Below are positions 1 to 8,514 of a stretch of 64,000 nucleotides of DNA, piece by piece. The notes beneath the pieces are model-generated. The model had not been told where the DNA came from and did no database searches. It saw nothing but the letters and a program-made list of their open reading frames with translations. This DNA is from Larkinella punicea (lineage in GTDB: Bacteria; Bacteroidota; Bacteroidia; Cytophagales; Spirosomataceae), in the NCBI RefSeq assembly GCF_003334855.1, contig NZ_QOWE01000036.1, positions 1 to 64,000 on the forward strand. Reading direction: 5' to 3'. How positions within the stretch are numbered: position 1 is the stretch's first letter; every line of letters begins with the position of its first letter. The position numbers and the translations under genes were made by a program.

Positions 1-93
1 TTCAATGCCAAGATCAAAGCCTTCCGGGCTCAGTTCAGAGGGGTAAGAAACGTCGAGTTTTTCCTTTATCGATTAACGCAGTTATATGCTTAA
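1..93 (+). mobile_element. C-terminal end of an IS transposase (partial, cut by window edge)
   Basis: An open frame enters from the left edge and stops at TAA 91-93, giving about 30 residues. It contains the stretches FNAKIKAFRAQFRGVRN and FFLYRL, which match the extreme C-terminus of ISL3-type (including the ISAon1-like) transposases common in Bacteroidota. The DDE catalytic residues lie outside the window, so whether the copy is intact cannot be judged. The roughly 35 bases after the stop (94-128) probably hold the right end of the element, but its partner inverted repeat is not visible. The family call rests on memory of this tail motif. Confidence 0.65.
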
Positions 94-128
94 ACCAAGA
101 TGCTCCACAACTTTTGCTCTTGATCCAG

Positions 129-205
129 GAAGGAAGGAAGGAAGGGAAAAAGGAAAACCGCATTGAGAACCCTTTTTCCTTTCCTCCCTTCCTTCCTCCT
201 CTTTT
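129..205. repeat. Purine/pyrimidine hairpin downstream of metG
   Basis: A run built from GGAA words (about 129-156) is followed, after a short spacer, by a run of TTCC/CCTT words (about 170-203) that can pair with it imperfectly. It sits directly after the metG stop codon (metG is on the minus strand) and next to the IS end. It belongs to the simple-word hairpin class seen repeatedly in this window, and could act as a terminator for metG. Confidence 0.5.
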
Positions 206-2287
206 TTAACTCACCGTCCCCCCGTTCCAAACCGCCTTATCCGGCCCGATCAGTGACAGGCTGCCGTCGCGGTCTTCGGCCATCAGGATCATTCCCTGCG
301 ATTCGAGCCCCATCATTTTGCGGGGAGCCAGGTTGGCCAGAAACGTTACCTGCTTGCCAATGAGGGCTTCGGGGGCAAAATGTTTGGCAATACCGCTCAG
401 AATCTGGCGCGGGCCGGTGCCATCTTCCACTTTCAGTTTCAGGAGTTTATCACTTTTCGGGACGCGTTCGGCTTCCAGAATGGTTCCGATGCGGATGTCC
501 ATTTTAGCAAAATCATCGTATTGAATCGCCGGTTTGGCTTCCGGAATGGTTTTGGTGGCCAGTTCGTTCATGCGTTTGGATTCGTGCAGTTTAGTGACTT
601 GTTGGGCAATTACCTCGTCTTCCAGTTTCTCGAACAGCAAAACCGCTTCGCCCAGAGCATGACCGTGGGGCAGCAAATCCGGTTTTCCCGCATTGATCCA
701 GTGAAAAGCCGATCCGACGGCATCTTCCGGCGTAATCTGGTCGGTATTGAGCAGTTTCCGTAATTTTTCGGCGGTAAAAGGCAGAAACGGTTCACAAACG
801 ATGCTGAGACTGGCCGAAATCTGCAAGGCAATGTTCAGAATGGTATGAACGCGCGGCAAGTCGGTTTTGGCCACTTTCCACGGTTCCGTTCCGGCCAGAT
901 ATTTGTTTCCCAGCCGCGCCAGATCCATCAGATACGTCAGGGCTTCGCGGAAACGGTATTGCTCGATGGCCTGACCGATGCGGTCCGGGAACTGGGCCAG
1001 TTCGTTCAAAACCGCCTGATCGGTTTCGTTCAGCTCGCCTTTCGACGGCACTTTGCCTTCACAGAATTTCTGCGTCAGCACCACCGCCCGGTTCACAAAA
1101 TTGCCGAAGATCCCGACCAGTTCGCTGTTGTTGCGGGTCTGAAAATCCTTCCACGTAAACTCGCTGTCTTTGGTTTCGGGGCCGTTGGCCGCCAGCACAT
1201 AGCGCAGCACATCCTGCTTGCCCGGCAGTTCGTCCAGATACTCGTGCAGCCACACCGCCCAGTTCCGCGAGGTCGAAATCTTGTCGCCCTCCAGGTTCAT
1301 GAACTCGTTGGCGGGCACGTTATCGGCCAGAATATAGCTTCCCTCGTGCATCAACATCGCCGGAAAAATGATGCAGTGGAACACGATGTTGTCCTTTCCG
1401 ATGAAATGAACCAGCTTCGTGTCCTTGTCACGCCAGTACAATTCCCAATCCCGGCCCTGCTGCTCGGCCCACTCCTTGGTCATCGAAATGTAGCCAATCG
1501 GCGCATCGAACCAGACGTACAGCACCTTGCCGTCGGTATCGGGCAGCGGCACCTTAATGCCCCAGTCGAGATCGCGGGTCATAGCGCGGGGCCGCAGTCC
1601 TTCTTTCAACCACGACTGGCACTGCCCCATCACGTTGGTTTTCCATTCCGGATGGCTGTTGACGTATTCCTCGATGCGCGGCTGCATCCGGTCCAGGGGC
1701 AGATACCAGTTTTTGGTGGCTTTCAAAACCGGTTTGGCCCCCGACAGCATCGAGCGCAACGGCTCTTTCAATTCGGTTGGGCTGAGTGTGGAGCCGCAGT
1801 TTTCGCACTGATCACCGTACGCATTGGGGTTTCCACAAACCGGACAAACGCCCACGATGTAGCGGTCGGCCAGAAACTGGTTGGCGGTTTCGTCGTAATA
1901 CTGCTCCGTGACTTCTTCGGTGAAATGCCCGTTGTGATACAGATTCAGAAAAATCTCCCGTGAAGTTTCGTGGTGAATCGGTTTCGACGTCCGGGAATAC
2001 ATATCGAACGAAATCCCGAAATCTTCAAACGCCCGTTTGATCTGGACATAATATTTATCGACCACCTGCTGGGGCGTAATGCCTTCTTTCTGAGCGCGGA
2101 TGGTAATGGGAACGCCGTGTTCGTCGGTGCCGCTGATGAAGGCCACGTCTTTGCCCGTTGCGCGGAGATACCGCACATAAATATCGGCGGGCAGGTAACA
2201 ACCGGCGAGGTGTCCGATGTGAATCGGGCCGTTGGCGTAAATCAGGGCCGCCGTGACGGTATAACGTTGCGGATTTTCGAGTGACAT
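206..2287 (-). CDS. metG: Methionyl-tRNA synthetase
   Basis: Charges tRNA-Met with methionine in the cytoplasm for initiation and elongation. The 693-residue product has the class I Rossmann signature PIHIGHLAG at 21-29 (HIGH box). A four-cysteine zinc knuckle (CPVC and CENC) lies around residues 148-165. A KMSKS-type loop reads DKISTS at about residue 335. The last ~110 residues form a Trbp111/EMAP-II-like tRNA-binding domain (starting near [17 protein letters not shown]), as in the long dimeric bacterial form. Length and motifs are complete. The gene is alone on the minus strand, divergent from the AAA-ATPase gene, with a hairpin just past its stop codon. Confidence 0.97.
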   Translation of the reverse strand: MSLENPQRYTVTAALIYANGPIHIGHLAGCYLPADIYVRYLRATGKDVAFISGTDEHGVPITIRAQKEGITPQQVVDKYYVQIKRAFEDFGISFDMYSRTSKPIHHETSREIFLNLYHNGHFTEEVTEQYYDETANQFLADRYIVGVCPVCGNPNAYGDQCENCGSTLSPTELKEPLRSMLSGAKPVLKATKNWYLPLDRMQPRIEEYVNSHPEWKTNVMGQCQSWLKEGLRPRAMTRDLDWGIKVPLPDTDGKVLYVWFDAPIGYISMTKEWAEQQGRDWELYWRDKDTKLVHFIGKDNIVFHCIIFPAMLMHEGSYILADNVPANEFMNLEGDKISTSRNWAVWLHEYLDELPGKQDVLRYVLAANGPETKDSEFTWKDFQTRNNSELVGIFGNFVNRAVVLTQKFCEGKVPSKGELNETDQAVLNELAQFPDRIGQAIEQYRFREALTYLMDLARLGNKYLAGTEPWKVAKTDLPRVHTILNIALQISASLSIVCEPFLPFTAEKLRKLLNTDQITPEDAVGSAFHWINAGKPDLLPHGHALGEAVLLFEKLEDEVIAQQVTKLHESKRMNELATKTIPEAKPAIQYDDFAKMDIRIGTILEAERVPKSDKLLKLKVEDGTGPRQILSGIAKHFAPEALIGKQVTFLANLAPRKMMGLESQGMILMAEDRDGSLSLIGPDKAVWNGGTVS

Positions 2288-2458
2288 GGTATTCAGTTTA
2301 CGGTTTTCCGTTTACGGTTTACTCTAGAAACAATAGCGGGTTCCTTCAGGTAAAATCGCAGACTTGAAAACCTAATTTTGGCGCGAAATTAGCAAATCGG
2401 CGGCAAACGTTGTTATGTTTACAAAAATGCTCGTCACCGGGCGGATCTGAATAACACC
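2288..2458. promoter_or_regulatory. Divergent intergenic region between metG and the AAA-ATPase gene
   Basis: This spacer must hold promoters for both genes. Next to the metG start there are near-identical TTTACGGTTT words in tandem (about 2296-2322), resembling one arm of a simple-word hairpin with no visible partner. Around 2372-2393 the words CTAATTT and AAATTAG form a 7 bp inverted repeat. A TATGTTTA at about 2414 is a 7/8 match to the Bacteroidota -7 element TAnnTTTG for the plus-strand gene. None of these has been tested. Confidence 0.3.
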
Positions 2459-3556
2459 ATGGAAAGCACGAATAATTTCCTGAACTGGGTTGAAATCAAA
2501 AACTTCAAGTCGATCAAAGACCTGCGGCTGGACTGCAAGCGGGTCAACGTCTTCATCGGCAAGCCGAATGTGGGGAAATCGAATATTTTGGAAGCGTTGG
2601 GGTTGCTGGGGGCAAATTATAGTAGAGGGAAGTTCATGGAGGGTTTTATTCGATATAAGGAATTAAAACATCTTTACCGTGACGGTGATATTCATCAAAC
2701 TATTCAAATTTTATCAGACCAACAAGTAGCAATTTTATACTCCTATGTTCTTAATTCTCAAATTGAAACGGCCTTTAGATTCTGGATTTCCTCTTTTTCA
2801 ACCTACAAGTACATTTTAGACTTCGGAAAACATTACGCTGATTTATCAAATGATAAGAATACCCTTTCGATGGAGCTACAAATAGATGGGAAATTTAATC
2901 GTTTTAAAAACAGTGAAAATGAGAATTTTAATAATATTTACAACACTGTAAAAAAATATGACTTTACAAATCTGACAGAATTTGAAAACTTATTTCAAGA
3001 ATTTCTCCTGCCACCTCAAGGGCCAAATCTCTACGAAGTAATCAGAAGAAATAAAGATTTATGGGGAGAATTTGCAAAGTTATTCACTGATCAACAACTG
3101 GAGCTTGTCTTATTTGACGCAGAACAAGAGTTTATCTTACAGAAGAAACAAGGTCCATACGTTACCCAATATCCCTTCTTTTCTATTGCCGATACCTTCC
3201 GTCGGTTCATGTTTTACATTACTGCCGTTGAATCCAATAAAGATTCGGTCATTGTATTAGAAGAACCGGAAGTTCACTCCTTCCCGCCTTATACGCAGGA
3301 ATTAGCTTATCGAATAATTTACAACACTGATAACCAGTTCTTTATTTCAACACATAGTCCTTATCTGCTGCACACGTTTATTGAAAACTTAGAAGAAGAC
3401 CAACTAAACGTTTTCGTAACATACTATGAAAATTATGAAACCAAAGTACATGCTTTAACCACTGAAGATTTGCGTCATATTCTTGACTTCAGTACGGACG
3501 TGTTCTTTAACCTAGATAAATTTATTCCCAATGCCGGACGTTCTGTTTCTGCCTGA
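2459..3556 (+). CDS. AAA/ABC-type ATPase of the OLD-like family (putative defence module, gene 1)
   Basis: 365-residue SMC/OLD-like ATPase (AAA_15/AAA_21 group). Visible motifs are Walker A GKPNVGKS at 34-41, Walker B VIVLEEPEVH near 263-272, and an H-loop STHSPYLL near 297. A degenerate signature region (FSIADTFRR) precedes Walker B. OLD proteins usually carry a C-terminal Toprim nuclease; here the chain ends after the ATPase and the Toprim-like part is the next gene, overlapping by 26 bases in a different frame. Base composition is odd: the first ~160 bases match the GC-rich neighbours, while about 2630-3500 is clearly AT-rich. Known two-gene ATPase/Toprim systems such as PARIS act in phage defence. 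A role here is inference, and a plain DNA-metabolism ATPase is possible. Confidence 0.8.
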   Translation: MESTNNFLNWVEIKNFKSIKDLRLDCKRVNVFIGKPNVGKSNILEALGLLGANYSRGKFMEGFIRYKELKHLYRDGDIHQTIQILSDQQVAILYSYVLNSQIETAFRFWISSFSTYKYILDFGKHYADLSNDKNTLSMELQIDGKFNRFKNSENENFNNIYNTVKKYDFTNLTEFENLFQEFLLPPQGPNLYEVIRRNKDLWGEFAKLFTDQQLELVLFDAEQEFILQKKQGPYVTQYPFFSIADTFRRFMFYITAVESNKDSVIVLEEPEVHSFPPYTQELAYRIIYNTDNQFFISTHSPYLLHTFIENLEEDQLNVFVTYYENYETKVHALTTEDLRHILDFSTDVFFNLDKFIPNAGRSVSA

Positions 3557-4049
3557 GTGTTTCGCAGATACGGCACTGGTGACCATGCTACTTCCATCTG
3601 CTACGTTAATCGATCATAGTTTTGGCGTCCACAATGTTGTAAAAACAATGAAAAGTGCATCAATAAGCCAACCAATGTATAAAATCATTGGAATAATCGA
3701 TAAAGATGTAACCTATAAAGCCAAGTATAGACCTCCTTATTTTGATGATTTTACGTTTGTTGATGAAAGAGATAGAATAACGCATAAACAAAAAACCGGT
3801 ACTGATCAACATCTAATCATGCTTGATAAAGCAGTCGATTCATTTCTTCTCTGGAATGCGAATGAAGTGGATATTGATGTAACTAACTATGGATTTAGCC
3901 CTGAACTTCGGGAGTTTTGTAAAGCGATGAAGCGGGCAACTATTGGCTCAGACCCCAACTACCTCCAACTCCTCACCGACCTTCACACCCGCCAGGCTCC
4001 CGGTTTCATCACCCTCGAAAACATCCTGAATGACTTCTTCACTCCCTGA
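3531..4049 (+). CDS. Small Toprim-like protein paired with the OLD-like ATPase (gene 2)
   Basis: 172-residue protein whose start lies inside the end of the ATPase gene and whose stop lies inside the start of the following SDR gene. The N-terminus reads VLFLPECFADTALV, a plausible variant of the Toprim glutamate motif (E9, D13). KIIGIIDKD at 51-59 supplies the DxD pair (D57, D59). The later segment LDKAVDSFLL resembles the helix after the DxD strand in DUF4435/AriB-type Toprim proteins. The protein is shorter than typical DUF4435 members. Its middle is AT-rich and its last ~90 bases are GC-rich like the host. Toprim assignment is from motif reading only; nuclease activity is inferred. Confidence 0.6.
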   Translation: MPDVLFLPECFADTALVTMLLPSATLIDHSFGVHNVVKTMKSASISQPMYKIIGIIDKDVTYKAKYRPPYFDDFTFVDERDRITHKQKTGTDQHLIMLDKAVDSFLLWNANEVDIDVTNYGFSPELREFCKAMKRATIGSDPNYLQLLTDLHTRQAPGFITLENILNDFFTP

Positions 4050-5061
4050 TATCACCCTCATTACCGGCGCCAACGGCCTCATTGGCAGTCACATCATCCG
4101 GCGGTATCTCGACGCGGGCCGAACTGTGGCCGCGCTCCGGCGCGCCAACAGTGATCTGAGTTTACTGAACGACATCCAGAACCGCGTCACCTGGCTCGAA
4201 GGTGACATTCTCGATATTCCGTCGCTGGAAGACGCGCTTCAAACCGTGCAGACCTACGGCACGGTCGATGTGGTTCACGTGGCCGCCATGATTTCCTACT
4301 CGCCGAAAGACCGCGACCGCATGGACAAAGTCAATGTCGAAGGCACCGCCAATGTGGTCAATCTGTGCCTGGCGAAGCACGTCCGGAAACTGGGCTACGT
4401 CAGTTCAGTGGCCGCTGTCGGTCGACCGACGATCAAAGGCGAAAACACCAACGCAGCGATTGTGATCGATGAAACGCAGCGCTGGGAAGAGTCGCCCCAA
4501 AACTCCTTTTACGGCCAAACCAAATACCGGGCGGAACTGGAAGTCTGGCGCGGGATTGCCGAAGGGCTGGATGCCGTGATGGTCAACCCGTCGCTGGTGC
4601 TCGGCGAGGGCGACTGGACGCGCAGCAGCACGCAGCTCTTCAAGTATGCCTACGACGAAAAACCGTTCTATCCCGCCGGAATTGTCAATCTGGTCGATGT
4701 GCGGGATGTAGCCGAAGCGGTTTTTCAGCTCATGCAGAGCCCCATCACCGCCGAAAGGTTTATTCTGAGCGCAAAAAGCCTGTCGTACAAAGAATTTCTG
4801 GACCAGATGGCGGATGCAATGGGCAAAAAACGAACGAAATACCGCGTTTCACCCAAACTGACGCAATTGCTGTGGCCCGTCGAAGCCATCCGCTCCTGGA
4901 TCACGGGCAAGCCCCCGCTGATTACCCGCGAAACCGCCCGGTCGGCGTCGGGACAGTATCAGTATGATGGCCGCAAGATTGAAAAAAAACTCCCGTTCCA
5001 GTATAGAAATATGGACGAAACGATTCACCGGATTTCTGTGTTTTTCAAGCAGAAGCAGTGA
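4030..5061 (+). CDS. NAD-dependent epimerase/dehydratase family protein (extended SDR)
   Basis: 343-residue extended short-chain dehydrogenase/reductase. The N-terminal Rossmann motif TGANGLIG lies at residues 12-19, and acidic GDILDI follows as the usual nucleotide-pocket strand. The catalytic tyrosine and lysine are in FYGQTK near residue 160, with SSVAAVG upstream carrying the serine. The C-terminal third is variable and probably binds the substrate, which cannot be named; sugar nucleotides or dihydroflavonol-like compounds are typical for the family. The ATG overlaps the end of the Toprim-like gene by 20 bases, so the two are probably co-transcribed, although the functions look unrelated. 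Confidence 0.88.
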   Translation: MTSSLPDITLITGANGLIGSHIIRRYLDAGRTVAALRRANSDLSLLNDIQNRVTWLEGDILDIPSLEDALQTVQTYGTVDVVHVAAMISYSPKDRDRMDKVNVEGTANVVNLCLAKHVRKLGYVSSVAAVGRPTIKGENTNAAIVIDETQRWEESPQNSFYGQTKYRAELEVWRGIAEGLDAVMVNPSLVLGEGDWTRSSTQLFKYAYDEKPFYPAGIVNLVDVRDVAEAVFQLMQSPITAERFILSAKSLSYKEFLDQMADAMGKKRTKYRVSPKLTQLLWPVEAIRSWITGKPPLITRETARSASGQYQYDGRKIEKKLPFQYRNMDETIHRISVFFKQKQ

Positions 5062-5150
5062 CCATTGGACGGGAATCGGATCTAAAATACTGATCGCCAA
5101 TTCATGCGAAAACCGGTCCAAAACCACTACCTCCTTTTTTTGCGCGAATA

Positions 5151-5181
5151 GTTGCGGAATAGATTATTAGTTGTATATTTC
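5151..5181 (+). promoter_or_regulatory. Putative promoter of the TPR gene
   Basis: GTTG at 5151-5154 and TATATTTC at 5174-5181 are separated by 19 bases. This matches the spacing and, with one mismatch in each box, the Bacteroidota consensus TTTG-N19-TAnnTTTG. The inferred transcript would start near 5187, about 50 bases before the TPR gene start. Confidence 0.45.
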
Positions 5182-5237
5182 TACTACATTTCCACGCTGA
5201 ATAGTGGTGTATAGTATATACGTAACCCCTGTACGAA

Positions 5238-6647
5238 GTGAATATGGAGCAAGAGTTTGAGGAAAGAGAAAGCGAAATAAAGGCCTCGATACAGCGATTT
5301 GAGAGTATGCTGGACGGCTCCGAAAACCAATTTTTCGATCTGGATGTCTACGAGCAGATGGTCGAACATTACATGGAAGAAGGCGACCTGGAAAAGGCCA
5401 TGAAAGCCTGCGAAGCCGGGCTCGGAAATTTCCCCTACTCGCTGGAATTGATGCTGGATAAAGCCCAGTTGCTGGCTACGAATGGAAAATACGAGCAGGC
5501 CCTTGGCCTCCTGGATCGAGCCGCCCTGTATAATCCCAGCGACCCCGATATTCAATATATGCAGGGAACGATCAGCAACCTCGCCGGAAATTTTGAACAG
5601 TCCGTTGAGATTTTGAATGATCTGCTGGAAACCGCCGACGAGAAAGACGACATCTATTTTCAGATTGGGCAAACCTACCAGAATTGGGGAAAATACGAGC
5701 AGGCCATCGAGCATTATAAAACATCGATTAACCACAACATTAACAACGAAAATTCCCTGTACGAACTAGCGTTTTGCCTGGATTTGATCGGGGAGCTGGA
5801 AAACAGTCTGGATTATTACCAGCAACTCATCGACCGCGACCCCTATTCGCACAACGCCTGGTACAACATTGGCATTGCCTACAGCAAACTGAGCCGGTAT
5901 ACAGACGCGGCCGAAGCGTATGACTACGCGACGATTATCAAGGAAGATTTTGCGTCGGCGTATTTCAATCTCGGCAACACGTATATGAACCTGGGCGAGT
6001 TTGTGAAGGCGGAGGAAGCTTACCGCAGTACGCTAAAGTATGAGGAAGCTACGCCCGAAACGTATTGTTACCTGGGTGCCAGTCTGGAGAAACAAAACCG
6101 CTACGGAGAAGCCATTACGCGCTACCGCGACGCCGTTCATCTCGATAGTTTATGGGATGAGGGTTATTACGGCATCGGCGTTTGTCTGAGTGAATTGGGA
6201 AAATGGCACGAATCCATTCCGTTTTTGCGGAAAGCCCTGAAACTGAACGAGAAAAATGCCGAGTACTGGCTCGCTCTGGCCGAAACCGAGTATAAGCTGG
6301 GCAATGGCATATCGAGTCTCGAAGCGTTTGAGAAAGCCGTCGAAGCCGATCCGGCCAATGTCGATGTGTATCTGCAATGGTCGCTCGTGATGTTCGACCA
6401 GGGGGATTTCACCCGCGCCCACGAAATCATTGAGATGGGCATCGAGGAACTGCCGCAGGAAGCGGATCTATACTACCGGGCGGTGATTTACCTCATTCAT
6501 GCCGGTATGTATCGCGAAGCACTTGTCAGTCTGGAAGCGGCTTTGACGCTCAACTACGACCAGCACGTTCTGTTGTTCGATTTTTTTCCGGAACTGGAAA
6601 AACAGAAAGCCCTCTACAAGATTATCGAGCAGTACCGTAAAAATTAA
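5238..6647 (+). CDS. Tetratricopeptide-repeat protein
   Basis: 469-residue protein made almost entirely of TPR helix pairs from about residue 45 to the end. Typical repeat cores are seen, such as NAWYNIGIAYSKLSRYTDAA and SAYFNLGNTYMNLGEFVKAE, roughly twelve units in all. No signal peptide is evident, so a cytoplasmic scaffold is likely. The acidic N-terminus (EFEERESEI) is predicted helical. TPR superhelices bind peptides of partner proteins; no partner is suggested by the neighbours. The start fits the ATG just after a putative promoter, and a terminator-like hairpin follows the stop. The function is unknown beyond the fold. Confidence 0.9.
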   Translation: MNMEQEFEERESEIKASIQRFESMLDGSENQFFDLDVYEQMVEHYMEEGDLEKAMKACEAGLGNFPYSLELMLDKAQLLATNGKYEQALGLLDRAALYNPSDPDIQYMQGTISNLAGNFEQSVEILNDLLETADEKDDIYFQIGQTYQNWGKYEQAIEHYKTSINHNINNENSLYELAFCLDLIGELENSLDYYQQLIDRDPYSHNAWYNIGIAYSKLSRYTDAAEAYDYATIIKEDFASAYFNLGNTYMNLGEFVKAEEAYRSTLKYEEATPETYCYLGASLEKQNRYGEAITRYRDAVHLDSLWDEGYYGIGVCLSELGKWHESIPFLRKALKLNEKNAEYWLALAETEYKLGNGISSLEAFEKAVEADPANVDVYLQWSLVMFDQGDFTRAHEIIEMGIEELPQEADLYYRAVIYLIHAGMYREALVSLEAALTLNYDQHVLLFDFFPELEKQKALYKIIEQYRKN

Positions 6648-6661
6648 TTTGGCGCATTCCG

Positions 6662-6700
6662 CCGTAAAAGCCGCCCTTTTTAGAGTGGCTTTTTTTACGG
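6662..6700. terminator. Intrinsic terminator after the TPR gene
   Basis: CCGTAAAAGCC (6662-6672) can pair with GGCTTTTTTTACGG (6687-6700), with three unpaired T. The 3' arm is T-rich. It begins 14 bases after the TPR stop codon, the expected place for a rho-independent terminator. Confidence 0.6.
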
Positions 6701-6747
6701 GCATAGTTTTTGCAATCGACTCGTAAACCCAATACAGACTCAACGTT

Positions 6748-7581
6748 ATGCAGAAAACGTTATTTTCCCTCTTGTTTCTCAGTTTAGTAGTCGGATTCGC
6801 CAGTATCCAACCCGCCGTTGCCCAAAATCGACTCAAGAAAATCACCTACCCCGATGGCACGATCCGGCAGTTTTTCTACGATGCCGCCGGTAAACTCAGT
6901 AAAGAGGAGCTCACCCGCGAACAGGCACCACTCAGTCAGTTTCAGCACAGGTACGGCACCAGTGGCAAACTGACCACCTATTCGATGCGCTACCAAACCC
7001 CCGAAACGCCCTGGAATTACGGCTATTCGGAACAGTATAACTACAGCAAGGAAGGACGCCTGAATTCGAAAGAACGCTACCTGCTCCGCAAGGGGATTTC
7101 GCTGGATAAACCCGAAAAATCGCTCTTTTTTACGGACTCTCTGATCTACAACGCCACGGGTCAGATTGTGGGTCGCCAGCGGTATACCTACCCGCCCCGG
7201 GGTGAAATGGCCGGGCGCTCACCGATTACGTTAACCACCAATCAGTACCGCTACGATGCCAGCGGCAACCTGGTCGAAGAAACCGTGACCACCACCCCCC
7301 TGCAACGGAACGCAGCCGCGACCACCACCACCCGCCGGATCGTGTATGAATACGACAACAAACCCAATCCGTATTGCCTGGCCGAATGCCCGATTTTCGA
7401 TCAGATGAGCTGGTCGAAAAACAACTGCATCCGGGCCTCTACGTATCAGGTGGAAGCAGGGACACAGGCCAAACCAACGGTTAGCGAATACCGCTACGTT
7501 TACGACAACAACCTGCCAGTCAGACGATTATTGGCCGAAAATTCTACCCTTCTGGAGCAGTACGAATACGAAACCTATTGA
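6748..7581 (+). CDS. Exported YD/RHS-like repeat protein
   Basis: 277 residues with an N-terminal signal peptide (hydrophobic core LFSLLFLSLVVGFASI, cleavage near AVAQ). The mature part has spaced motifs of the RHS/YD type: PDGTIRQFFYDAAGKL, YNATGQIVGRQRY, YRYDASGNLVEE and YVYDNNLPVRR. In large RHS proteins such repeats form a shell; here only a few occur, and there is no toxin tip or self-cleavage domain. A secreted or periplasmic beta-rich protein of unknown role is the safest reading. It converges on the MscS gene, the last 7 bases overlapping. Confidence 0.75.
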   Translation: MQKTLFSLLFLSLVVGFASIQPAVAQNRLKKITYPDGTIRQFFYDAAGKLSKEELTREQAPLSQFQHRYGTSGKLTTYSMRYQTPETPWNYGYSEQYNYSKEGRLNSKERYLLRKGISLDKPEKSLFFTDSLIYNATGQIVGRQRYTYPPRGEMAGRSPITLTTNQYRYDASGNLVEETVTTTPLQRNAAATTTTRRIVYEYDNKPNPYCLAECPIFDQMSWSKNNCIRASTYQVEAGTQAKPTVSEYRYVYDNNLPVRRLLAENSTLLEQYEYETY

Positions 7582-8465
7582 TTGGACGGCTCGACTGACT
7601 CGTTGGCGCGCTTCTTCAGGTCGTAGGTGTGGGGCGGAAAAAGCATCAGCACATCGTTTTCGCCGAAGGCTTTTTTGACGGCAATGATGGCTTCGCTCAA
7701 TGCCTTGGTGGCATCAACTTTGGTCGGATCGATCCAGAACCAGACCAGAAACTGGATCATTTCGAGCGAAACGCCTTTGTAGTGCATTTCAACCGGTTTG
7801 TCTTTCCGAATAAACGGCAGGGCTTTTACGGCGCTGATCGCCACCCGCTGGGCTTTGCTTAAATCATCGAGGTGCGACACCCCCGCCGTTAGTTCGATCC
7901 GCCGTTCGCCGGTGCTGGAGAAGTTGGTGATGGGCTTCTGAAAAATATCCTTGCTCGGGATTTCGATGGTTTGCCCCGCCGAATTGTCCAGCACAATCGA
8001 ACGCAGTTTGATGCGGACCACTTTCCCCAGAAAACCATTGGTCTCTACCACGTCGCCAACTTCAATCGGTCGCTGAAGGGCAATGATCGTTCCTGAAATG
8101 AAGTTGGCCGTCAGGTCCTGAAAGGCAAAACCGATGGCCAGCGCCAGCACACCGGCCCCCGCCAGCAACGACGCCACGGTTTTTTCGAGCCCCAGAATAT
8201 CCAGCGCAATGAACAAACCCAGCATCATAACCACCAACTGGGCGACGGTTCCGGTCAGGTTGATGAGCGACAGATTATCGCTAAACCGGTCGAAAGTCCG
8301 CACCACCAGCCTGCGGAAATACCGGGATATGAAGTTAAAAATAACAATGACCAGCAACGCCACCGCCAGATTCGGCACATACAGGACGGCGGTTTTGACC
8401 CAGCCTTCCAGACGCTCGAAAATGAGTCGCGCGACCTCTCCTACATTCAGCATAGCAATAGACAA
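7575..8465 (-). CDS. Small-conductance mechanosensitive channel (MscS family)
   Basis: 296-residue inner-membrane channel that opens under membrane tension to release solutes in hypo-osmotic shock. About three membrane helices lie in the first 130 residues. The pore-lining TM3 region is Gly/Ala-rich (SLLAGAGVLALAIGFAFQDL), and the conserved beta-domain segment FLGKVVRIKLRSIVLD follows. The cytoplasmic alpha/beta vestibule is present to the C-terminus. The length matches E. coli MscS (286). The GT9 gene lies 49 bases upstream on the same strand, so the two may be co-transcribed. The 3' end overlaps that of the YD-repeat gene. Confidence 0.93.
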   Translation of the reverse strand: MSIAMLNVGEVARLIFERLEGWVKTAVLYVPNLAVALLVIVIFNFISRYFRRLVVRTFDRFSDNLSLINLTGTVAQLVVMMLGLFIALDILGLEKTVASLLAGAGVLALAIGFAFQDLTANFISGTIIALQRPIEVGDVVETNGFLGKVVRIKLRSIVLDNSAGQTIEIPSKDIFQKPITNFSSTGERRIELTAGVSHLDDLSKAQRVAISAVKALPFIRKDKPVEMHYKGVSLEMIQFLVWFWIDPTKVDATKALSEAIIAVKKAFGENDVLMLFPPHTYDLKKRANESVEPSNQ

Positions 8466-8514
8466 AGTGTAATAGGGTAGAAACCGTTGCCGAAGCGGAT
8501 GTGTTTCAACGAAC

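Noticed and set aside
845-1963. Long open frame on the plus strand opposite metG
   Set aside because: Its composition mirrors the codon bias of metG; the product has no recognisable domain and metG motifs are complete.
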